A stretch of DNA of 21,528 nucleotides from an uncultured Lachnospiraceae bacterium (GTDB taxonomy: Bacteria > Bacillota > Clostridia > Lachnospirales > Lachnospiraceae), in NCBI GenBank assembly GCA_947382415.1, contig CANCYO010000051.1, forward strand, positions 1-21,528, in the 5' to 3' direction. Shown piece after piece: positions 15,444 to 21,528 of the stretch (its first letter is position 1; the number at the start of each line of letters is the position of its first letter). The position numbers and the translations under genes are program-made. The notes beneath the pieces were generated by a model. The model did no database searches. It worked only from the letters and a program-made list of their open reading frames with translations, and was not told where the DNA came from.

Positions 15444-15480
15444 AACTATCCATAAATCATTCTGACACAGGGAGGCTGCC

Positions 15481-16494
15481 ATGAAAATCCTATTTTACGA
15501 CACAAAAAGCTATGATCAGGAGTCCTTTGATAGCGCACTGAAAAATTACGAGCCCATAAAGCATTCCGACACACTTATCGAAATTGAGTACATCAAATCG
15601 GATCTGGATCCCCGCACCGCTACGCTGGCGGAAGGCTTCGACGCGGTCTGCGCCTTCGTGAGCTCCGATATCGGAACCGAGACTGTAAATATTCTTCATG
15701 ACAAAGGTATTAAGCTGATTCTGATGCGCTGCGCAGGATTTAACAATATTGACTTAAATCAATGCGAAAAATACGGCATCCGAATCCTGCGTGTGCCGGG
15801 CTACTCACCTGAAGCGGTGGCGGAACATGCCATGGCGCTGGCGCTGGCCGCCAATCGCAGACTGCACAAGGCCTATAATAAAGTGAGGGAAAATGATTTC
15901 AGCCTGAGCGGGCTGATGGGATTTAATTTTTATCAGAAAACTGCCGGCATCGTCGGCACCGGCAAGATCGGCGCAGCCATGTGCCGTATCTGTCACGGCT
16001 TCGGAATGAAGGTCATCGCCTATGATGTGTATAAAAACAAAGATTTAACAGACTTCGTGGAATATAAGACTCTGCCGGAAGTGCTGGCTGAGAGTGATCT
16101 GCTCTCCCTGCACTGCCCGTTGACCAATGACACCTATCATATCGTCAATCTGGATACCATCAAGCAGATGAAGGACGGCGTGGTTCTGGTCAACACCTCC
16201 CGGGGCGCGCTGGTAGATACTGCGGATCTCATCGAGGGAATCCGTATGCGCAAATTTGCAGGCGTTGGGCTGGACGTCTATGAGGAGGAGACAGACAATG
16301 TGTTTGAGGACCGCTCCGATGAGATTCTGGAGCACTCCACTACCGCCCGCCTCCTCTCCTTTCCCAATGTGATGATAACCTCCCACCAGGGATTTTTCAC
16401 CAGAGAGGCCCTGATGGCTATTGCTGAGACTACCCTGCAGAACGCTCTGGATTTTGCGGCCGGAAAGGACAGTTCTAACACCGTCACCGCATAG
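15481..16494 (+). CDS. ldhA: Fermentative D-lactate dehydrogenase (LdhA type)
   Basis: This 337-residue NAD-dependent D-2-hydroxyacid dehydrogenase aligns well with E. coli LdhA as I remember it (shared LRCAGFNN-DL, YSPEAVAEHAMAL-type, FSL-GL-GF, VNTSRGAL). The nucleotide-binding motif GTGKIG is at residues 159-164. The catalytic Arg241 (NTSRG), Glu270 (VYEEE) and His302 (SHQGF) have the same spacing, 29 and 61 residues from the Arg, as in characterised D-lactate dehydrogenases. It reduces pyruvate to D-lactate and regenerates NAD+ in the cytosol. GGGAGG lies five bases ahead of ATG 15481. It is monocistronic; the next gene converges and ends only 21 bases away, with no evident terminator between. 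A related 2-hydroxyacid substrate cannot be excluded. Confidence 0.92.
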   Translation: MKILFYDTKSYDQESFDSALKNYEPIKHSDTLIEIEYIKSDLDPRTATLAEGFDAVCAFVSSDIGTETVNILHDKGIKLILMRCAGFNNIDLNQCEKYGIRILRVPGYSPEAVAEHAMALALAANRRLHKAYNKVRENDFSLSGLMGFNFYQKTAGIVGTGKIGAAMCRICHGFGMKVIAYDVYKNKDLTDFVEYKTLPEVLAESDLLSLHCPLTNDTYHIVNLDTIKQMKDGVVLVNTSRGALVDTADLIEGIRMRKFAGVGLDVYEEETDNVFEDRSDEILEHSTTARLLSFPNVMITSHQGFFTREALMAIAETTLQNALDFAAGKDSSNTVTA

Positions 16495-16515
16495 TCATTA
16501 TGTAACTGCGCCGGT

Positions 16516-17910
16516 CTACGACTCCTGCTCCACGATGTTATTCAGCCACACACCCTTTTTCACCAGAATAAATCCGATCACACATTTGATCAGATCCAAA
16601 AGCTGAATGCTCAGATACAGGGGCAGGATGGCAAGCTCTGTATACCGGCTCAGCACATATGCCGCCGGAATGCTCACACACCAGAGAAAGACGCTGTCAA
16701 ACAGGAATGTAACAATGGTTCTGCCGCCGGAGCGCAGAGTAAAATAGCTGGCGTGCATAAATGCCATAATGGGCATACACAGCGCCGCCACGCGCAGAAA
16801 CCAGGCCGCCAGCTCTTTGACCTCACGGCTGGTGTTGTAAAGCATGGGAAACACAGGCGCGATCACCGCCAGTATACCGCCTATCACCAGACAGGACATG
16901 ACGGAAAAAGCGATAAGCCTTGTGTCCGTCTCTTTGGCCTCCTCCATCTTGCCCGCGCCCAAAAGCTGACCCACGATAATGGATATGGCGCTCCCCATGG
17001 CGATAAACACCACATTAAACAGATTGGATATGGTGGTGGAAATATTCATGGCGGCCACCGTATTCAGCCCTCTGATGGAATAACACTGCATCAACACCGC
17101 AATACCTCCCGCCCAGAGCACCTCGTTGAGCATAAGCGGTGTGCCCTTCACGATGATCTTGCCCGCAAGCTGACCGGGAACCTGCAGGCTCCGGTAGACT
17201 CCTACAGCAAAAGGCATCCGCACCGTGTGCGTATGGGTCCAGACAATGACGATGGCAGCCTGCACATAACGGGACACCACAGTGGCAATAGCCGCTCCTA
17301 CAACGCCGAGTTCCGGACAACCGAACTTTCCAAAGATCAACAGATAATTCAATACCAGATTCACCAGCACGGCAGTCACTCCCGCCACCATGGGCACCAT
17401 GGTCTCACCGCACTCGCGCAGTGTACTCGTATAGAGCTGTTCCACCGCAAAAGGCAAAAGCCCCACCAGCATCACCCACAGATATTGCTGCCCATACCCC
17501 AGCGCGGCTTGAAGCGCCTGCTCATTTCCCTCCCCGTGCAGATACATCATGATCAGATTCCCCCCGGACAGAGATAACACAAAAATACCGATACAGACTA
17601 TGATCGCACAGATATATGCCTTGAAACGGAAGGTATGGCGCACACCCTTATGATCCTTACAGCCAAAAAACTGCGCGGTAAAGATACCGGCCCCGGAGAT
17701 TGCTCCGAAAACAGCCAGATTAAATACCAGCAGCAATTGATTTACTATGGCGATACCGGACATCTGCTCCGTCCCCACGCGTCCCACCATGATATTGTCC
17801 AGAAGCCCCACAAAGTTTGTGATGCCGTTCTGGATCATAATAGGTACCGCCACACCCAGAACCGTTTTATAAAACGCCTTGTCGCCAAACAATTTATTCC
17901 GAATACTCAT
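16516..17910 (-). CDS. MATE-family multidrug/metabolite efflux transporter
   Basis: This 464-residue inner-membrane protein has about 12 hydrophobic helices in two MatE halves. Family features are the N-terminal VAVPIMIQNGITNFVGLLDN followed by IMVGRVGTEQMSG, the PFAVEQLYTSTLRECGETM loop, and a second half starting near GTPLMLNEVLWAGG. MATE proteins export cations or other metabolites in exchange for Na+ or H+; the substrate cannot be told. AGAGGAA precedes ATG 17910 at suitable distance. It follows the radical SAM gene by 83 bases on the same strand with no terminator seen, so it may be the last gene of a glgP operon, although AT-rich repeats (GATATAG twice) in the gap could hold its own promoter. 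Confidence 0.93.
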   Translation of the reverse strand: MSIRNKLFGDKAFYKTVLGVAVPIMIQNGITNFVGLLDNIMVGRVGTEQMSGIAIVNQLLLVFNLAVFGAISGAGIFTAQFFGCKDHKGVRHTFRFKAYICAIIVCIGIFVLSLSGGNLIMMYLHGEGNEQALQAALGYGQQYLWVMLVGLLPFAVEQLYTSTLRECGETMVPMVAGVTAVLVNLVLNYLLIFGKFGCPELGVVGAAIATVVSRYVQAAIVIVWTHTHTVRMPFAVGVYRSLQVPGQLAGKIIVKGTPLMLNEVLWAGGIAVLMQCYSIRGLNTVAAMNISTTISNLFNVVFIAMGSAISIIVGQLLGAGKMEEAKETDTRLIAFSVMSCLVIGGILAVIAPVFPMLYNTSREVKELAAWFLRVAALCMPIMAFMHASYFTLRSGGRTIVTFLFDSVFLWCVSIPAAYVLSRYTELAILPLYLSIQLLDLIKCVIGFILVKKGVWLNNIVEQES

Positions 17911-17993
17911 AAGCTTTCCTCTTCACATTCGTAAATCCATTTCCGGTTTCTGTCTTTTTACTTTTATATCTATATCCGCTACTATATCTGTTT

Positions 17994-18824
17994 TTAGTCC
18001 ACACCACGCAGTTCTACCCTGTCTATACCGCGCCCGGCAAGGCGTTTCATCTCACGCAGTTCTTCCGGAAAAAATTCCGAAAGCCCCGTGCCGTCCAAAA
18101 TCTCGCCGCTCTCCCGATAGCTCTGTATAAAATAAGCTCTGCTCCCCGCAAGCCACTCTCCGATCTCCCCAAACTCTTCCACCGTGTGCAGGCCTTTCAC
18201 TGCCGTAGTGCGAAATTCATAGGGAATATTGCTGTTCTGCAAAAGTGTGATGCTCTCCTCTATGCGCTCAAGACAAAATTCCGCTACGCCATGCATTGTT
18301 TCTCGATTAATATTCCCAGAACCGTTCCGGCTCCGCTCAAGCCCCACAGCCCGGGCATAGTTTTCCCGGCAGGCTTTCACGTCCATGGCCACATAATCCA
18401 GAAGTCCCTGCTCCAGCAGACGTCCCAATACCTCCGGGCGATAACCGTTGCTGTCCAGTTTTACCTGATAACCCAGATCCCGCACCCTACGGATAAACTC
18501 CTCCAGACCCGGCTGCAGGGTGGGCTCGCCGCCCGTGATGCACACACCGTCCAAAATCCCACGCCGCTTTCTCAGATGAGCCAGCACTTTCTCCTGCGGA
18601 ATCTCACTGAGAGGTGCTCCTGCTCTCTCTGTGGGATTCTGTCCAGACTCCCGTTCGCTGCACAGAACCGGCCCGGCATTCTGCCCAGGCTCTCCGCCGC
18701 ACAGCACCAGCCCGGCATTCTGGCAATAGGGACAACGAAAATTGCAGCCACCGGTAAAAACGGTGGCTGCCACATGTTCGGGATAATCCAATAAGGTTGT
18801 CTTCTGAAACCCATATATCTTCAT
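17994..18824 (-). CDS. NrdG-like radical SAM activase (anaerobic ribonucleotide reductase activating protein family)
   Basis: This 276-residue radical SAM protein starts MKIYGFQKTTLLDYPEHVAATVF and has the cluster motif C27-x3-C31-x2-C34 in GGCNFRCPYCQN, then TGGEPTLQ (SAM contact), KLDSNG and DYVAMDVKA. This matches the NrdG2-type family that makes a glycyl radical on class III ribonucleotide reductase. No nrdD is in the window, so the partner is elsewhere or is another glycyl-radical enzyme. It starts 13 bases after the glycogen phosphorylase stop, with CAGGAG five bases upstream, and is probably co-transcribed. Directly after the cluster motif it carries an unusual insert of about 30 residues with a repeated QNAG-x-VLC unit, described separately. 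The fold is otherwise of normal length. Confidence 0.88.
   Translation of the reverse strand: MKIYGFQKTTLLDYPEHVAATVFTGGCNFRCPYCQNAGLVLCGGEPGQNAGPVLCSERESGQNPTERAGAPLSEIPQEKVLAHLRKRRGILDGVCITGGEPTLQPGLEEFIRRVRDLGYQVKLDSNGYRPEVLGRLLEQGLLDYVAMDVKACRENYARAVGLERSRNGSGNINRETMHGVAEFCLERIEESITLLQNSNIPYEFRTTAVKGLHTVEEFGEIGEWLAGSRAYFIQSYRESGEILDGTGLSEFFPEELREMKRLAGRGIDRVELRGVD
18642..18722 (-). repeat. In-frame tandem repeat within the radical SAM gene
   Basis: Two diverged copies, 39 bases (18684-18722) and 42 bases (18642-18683), encode QNAGLVLCGGEPG and QNAGPVLCSERESG; a third start (QNPTERAG) follows. Both begin with CAGAATGCCGGGC. The array lies right behind the 4Fe-4S cysteine motif and each unit adds one Cys. 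Confidence 0.8.
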
Positions 18825-18837
18825 AATGACTCCTGAC

Positions 18838-21105
18838 TTACAGTTTCCAGATATCTCTGTTGTACTCCATAATGGTGCGGTCAGAGGAGAAGAATCCTGC
18901 CTTAGCGATATTCACCAGCATCATTCTCTTCCATTTCTGTCTGTCCTCATAATCGGCAAATGCCCGATCCTTGGCAGCGATATAGTCCTCCAGATCCAAC
19001 AGAGTCATAAACCAGTCCTTATTCAAAAGCTCCTTGTGCAGACGCTCAAGATTCTCCTTGTGTCCGATCTTCATGGCCTGAGGACCCACGATAAAGTCCA
19101 CTGCCTCCTTGATGACGGGACTCTTGTCATAATAATCTTTGGACACATAATCCTTCTTGGCGTAGTGTCCGATCACCGTGTCGGACTTTTCACCGAATAT
19201 ATAAATATTGTCGTCGCCCACCAGCTCATGAATCTCCACATTGGCTCCGTCGCTGGTTCCAATGGTCACTGCTCCGTTTAACATGAATTTCATATTGCCT
19301 GTGCCGGAAGCTTCCTTGGAGGCCAGAGATATCTGCTCGGAGATATCGCAGGCGGGAATCAGTTTCTCCGCATAGCTCACATTGTAGTTCTCCACCATAA
19401 CCACCTTCATATAAGGGCTCACGTCGGGATCGTTGTTCACGATCTCAGACAGCACCAGAAGCAGGTGGATAATATACTGCGCAATGACATAGGCGGGCGC
19501 AGCTTTGGCCCCAAACAGAAAAGTCAGGGGTGTGGACGGCTTCTTACCGCCCTTAATCTCCAGATATTTGTGAATGATATACAAAGCGTTCATCTGCTGG
19601 CGCTTGTACTCGTGCAGACGCTTTACCTGGATGTCAAAAATGGAGTTTACATCCAGCGTCACGCCCTCCTTTTCCTTAATATATGCTGCCAGTTCAGCCT
19701 TCTTGGCCTGCTTGATCTCATAGATTCCGTCCAATACAGCCTGATCGTCAATCCTCTCCAGAAGCTTCTCCAGCTCTCCGGCGTCCTTTTTGAAACCGTC
19801 CCCAATAGTCTTTGTAAGAAACTCCGCCAGCTCGTGATTGCAGGAGAGAAGCCATCTGCGGAAGGTGATGCCATTGGTCTTGTTATTGAACTTCTCAGGA
19901 TAGAGCTTATAAAAAGCATTCAGCTCCGTTTCCTTTAAAATGTCCGTGTGAATGGCTGCCACACCGTTTACACTATATCCATAGTGAATGTCGATATGCG
20001 CCATGTGTACCTTCTTATCCTTATCAATGATCTGTACCTTTTCATCCTTATACTGCTTTGCCACACGGGCATCCAGCTCTTTGATGACAGGAACAAGCTG
20101 AGGCACGACCTCCTCAATATAAGCCAAAGGCCACTTCTCCAGCGCCTCGGCCAGAATCGTATGATTCGTATAGGCGCAGGTTCTGCTCACCACATCGATA
20201 GCCTCATCCATAGTAAAGCCCTCCTGCTCCGTGAGGATACGGATCAGCTCGGGGATCACCATGGTAGGATGGGTATCATTGATCTGGATGGCCACATACT
20301 CGTTCATTCTGTGCAGATCCTGATTCTTTTCCTTCATTTCCTTCAGGATCAACTGCGCGCCATTGCTCACCATAAAATATTCCTGATAAATGCGCAGCAG
20401 ATTGCCCGCCTCATCAGAATCGTCAGGATAGAGAAACAGGGTCAGATTCCGGTCAACAGCCTTCTTGTCGAACTCGATCCCCTTCTTCACCAGACTCTCG
20501 TCGACCGATTCCAGATCAAACAGATGTAGCTTGTTTACGCCGTTTTCATACCCGATGACATCTATGTCATAAAGCACAGAGGTCACCTTTTTGTCTCCGA
20601 AGGCCACCTCAAACCTGGTACCGGTCTCTTTGAGCCACGAGTGCTTTTCTATCCACTCATTTCTCTCCGCACGCTGCAGATGATCCTTGAACACCTGTCT
20701 GAACAGACCGAAATGATAGTTCAGTCCGATGCCGTCTCCGGGCAGTCCCAGCGTTGCAATGGAATCCAAAAAGCAGGCTGCCAGCCGTCCCAGACCGCCA
20801 TTGCCCAGAGAGGGTTCCGGCTCAATATTCTCAATCTCCGTGAGGCTTTTGCCATTGTCCGCCAGAATCTCCTTCAGCTCATCATAAATGCCCAGATTGA
20901 TGAGATTGTTAGAGAGGAGCTTTCCGATCAAAAACTCCATGGAGATATAATACACCTTCTTGTTCCCTGTGATGGCTGGAGCCTGTGCCGCCCGCTCTCT
21001 GACTAACTGAAGAATACCTGCATAGAGCTGTACATGAGTACATGCACTGATACTTTTTCCATAGGCCCGGCCTGTGATAGCGTTCAACTGTTGTTCCAAA
21101 TTCAT
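18838..21105 (-). CDS. glgP: Glycogen/alpha-glucan phosphorylase (GT35)
   Basis: This 755-residue cytosolic enzyme removes glucose from alpha-1,4-glucan ends as glucose-1-phosphate. The N-terminal half has VYYISMEFLIGKLL, EPEPSLGNGGLGRLAACFLD and GDGIGLNYHFGLF; the middle has IQINDTHPTMVIPELIR and NKTNGITFRRWL; the C-terminal half has DIQVKRLHEYKRQ and EASGTGNMKFMLNGAVTIGT followed by SDGANVEI, with the pyridoxal-phosphate lysine at residue 606. The length is shorter than E. coli or rabbit enzymes because of a short N-terminus, as is common in clostridia. AGGAGG lies seven bases ahead of ATG 21105, with a promoter at 21133-21161. The radical SAM gene follows 13 bases after the stop. Maltodextrin versus glycogen preference cannot be read from sequence. 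Confidence 0.96.
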   Translation of the reverse strand: MNLEQQLNAITGRAYGKSISACTHVQLYAGILQLVRERAAQAPAITGNKKVYYISMEFLIGKLLSNNLINLGIYDELKEILADNGKSLTEIENIEPEPSLGNGGLGRLAACFLDSIATLGLPGDGIGLNYHFGLFRQVFKDHLQRAERNEWIEKHSWLKETGTRFEVAFGDKKVTSVLYDIDVIGYENGVNKLHLFDLESVDESLVKKGIEFDKKAVDRNLTLFLYPDDSDEAGNLLRIYQEYFMVSNGAQLILKEMKEKNQDLHRMNEYVAIQINDTHPTMVIPELIRILTEQEGFTMDEAIDVVSRTCAYTNHTILAEALEKWPLAYIEEVVPQLVPVIKELDARVAKQYKDEKVQIIDKDKKVHMAHIDIHYGYSVNGVAAIHTDILKETELNAFYKLYPEKFNNKTNGITFRRWLLSCNHELAEFLTKTIGDGFKKDAGELEKLLERIDDQAVLDGIYEIKQAKKAELAAYIKEKEGVTLDVNSIFDIQVKRLHEYKRQQMNALYIIHKYLEIKGGKKPSTPLTFLFGAKAAPAYVIAQYIIHLLLVLSEIVNNDPDVSPYMKVVMVENYNVSYAEKLIPACDISEQISLASKEASGTGNMKFMLNGAVTIGTSDGANVEIHELVGDDNIYIFGEKSDTVIGHYAKKDYVSKDYYDKSPVIKEAVDFIVGPQAMKIGHKENLERLHKELLNKDWFMTLLDLEDYIAAKDRAFADYEDRQKWKRMMLVNIAKAGFFSSDRTIMEYNRDIWKL

Positions 21106-21132
21106 GGGAATACCTCCTATATAAGCCCTATT

Positions 21133-21161
21133 ATCATAGCATAAGCATTTACCGAATGCAA
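21133..21161 (-). promoter_or_regulatory. Predicted promoter of glgP
   Basis: On the minus strand, TTGCAT (21156-21161), 17 bases, TATGAT (21133-21138). The -10 is good and the -35 is 3/6. It sits between the upstream coupling-protein stop and glgP, so no terminator separates the two genes. Confidence 0.55.
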
Positions 21162-21165
21162 GCTT

Positions 21166-21528
21166 TTATACACTCCTGCGGCTTTGCTCCCGCTCTTCTA
21201 TATAGGACTCCAGATCAATGTTTCTGCCCCTGATGGGCGCCTGACCTCTTCGGAATATCCAACTGCACCCCACCGGCATATTCAGGATCTTCTCCAACGG
21301 CAGATTGCAGCGCCTGGCCACCGCATCCGCCGTGTCCAGATCATTTCCGCCCAGATAGACATAGGTGTCGCAGTTACCGATCACCGTCCTGCCGTCCTCG
21401 CCGTAAGCCTGATTCAACTGAGCCTCCGCCTGAATCATCAGCATAGTGGATATTCCTCTGGACCGGATGGATGCGATCATTCTGGGAAACTCGTCTATCC
21501 TGCAGTTGGTGGCAAAATCGTCCAGAAT
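21166..21528 (-). CDS. C-terminal end of a VirD4/TraG-type coupling ATPase (5' part outside window)
   Basis: The frame is open to the right edge; 120 residues are visible. It begins ILDDFATN, a Walker B-like segment, then IDEFPRMIASIRSRGIST, MIQAEAQL, YGEDGRTVIGNCDTYVYLGG, NDLDTADAVARRCN and a basic tail. This is the pattern of the TraM-recognition/TraG C-terminal ATPase domain of conjugative type IV coupling proteins, which feed DNA to a type IV secretion channel. It could mark the end of an integrative conjugative element or a chromosomal stand-alone copy, which is common in Lachnospiraceae. The stop lies five bases before the predicted glgP -35. No att-like repeat or integrase is visible here. 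Confidence 0.82.
   Translation of the reverse strand: MLDDFATNCRIDEFPRMIASIRSRGISTMLMIQAEAQLNQAYGEDGRTVIGNCDTYVYLGGNDLDTADAVARRCNLPLEKILNMPVGCSWIFRRGQAPIRGRNIDLESYIEEREQSRRSV

Noticed and set aside
16495..16515. Terminator between the converging ldhA and MATE genes
   Set aside because: The 21-base gap has no convincing stem or T-run; only a weak CGCA/TGCG pairing.
16753..17577. A 274-codon plus-strand His-rich reading frame
   Set aside because: Antisense to the MATE transporter; the composition is a mirror of hydrophobic codons.
1..21528. CRISPR arrays, tRNA or rRNA genes, insertion sequences, riboswitches
   Set aside because: No regularly spaced repeats, cloverleaf sequences, transposase frames or recognisable riboswitch cores were seen by reading; no covariance search could be run.

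Overview
The window looks like a chromosomal segment of an anaerobic, motile gut-type Clostridia, most likely Lachnospiraceae. The grounds are strong AGGAGG ribosome binding sites, sigma-A promoters, an oxygen-sensitive radical SAM activase, fermentative D-lactate dehydrogenase, clostridial-type cellobiose and glycogen phosphorylases, and a Listeria-Bacteroides repeat protein. There are no RNA genes, CRISPR arrays or insertion sequences that I can see. The genus is an inference.

Left part (1-3350, plus strand): the C-terminal half of a Na+/phosphate cotransporter with a PhoU-like tail, then a c-di-GMP phosphodiesterase (intact EAL domain, degenerate GGDEF), then a short, atypical flagellin-like protein with a near-consensus sigma-A promoter and a ten-base Shine-Dalgarno. 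A bidirectional terminator closes this part and the converging operon.

Middle-left (3410-7625, minus strand): an mglBAC galactose/glucose ABC importer operon. It has its own promoter, a strong hairpin between mglB and mglA, and a small membrane-anchored Listeria-Bacteroides repeat protein as last gene.

Middle (7695-15302): a cellobiose locus. A LacI-family regulator, a lipoprotein binding protein and two CUT1 permeases lie on the minus strand, and cellobiose phosphorylase is divergent on the plus strand. Two near-identical 20-bp operator-like sites flank the 419-bp divergent region. No ATPase is encoded, so a shared MsmK/MalK-type ATPase elsewhere is presumably used. The binding protein is separated from its permeases by a highly structured RNA stretch.

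Right part (15481-21528): fermentative D-lactate dehydrogenase (plus), then on the minus strand glycogen phosphorylase, an NrdG-like radical SAM activase with a tandemly repeated Cys-containing insert, and a MATE transporter. At the right edge is the C-terminal end of a VirD4/TraG-type coupling protein, whose stop lies just ahead of the glycogen phosphorylase promoter.

The metabolic theme is glucose-1-phosphate supply: cellobiose phosphorylase and glycogen phosphorylase both make it, MglBAC brings in hexose, and D-lactate dehydrogenase disposes of the reductant. I did not find a clear new multi-gene defence or mobile system. The most unusual objects are the short flagellin-like protein, the Listeria-Bacteroides repeat protein in the mgl operon, the structured intercistronic RNAs behind both binding-protein genes, and the repeat insert in the radical SAM activase.
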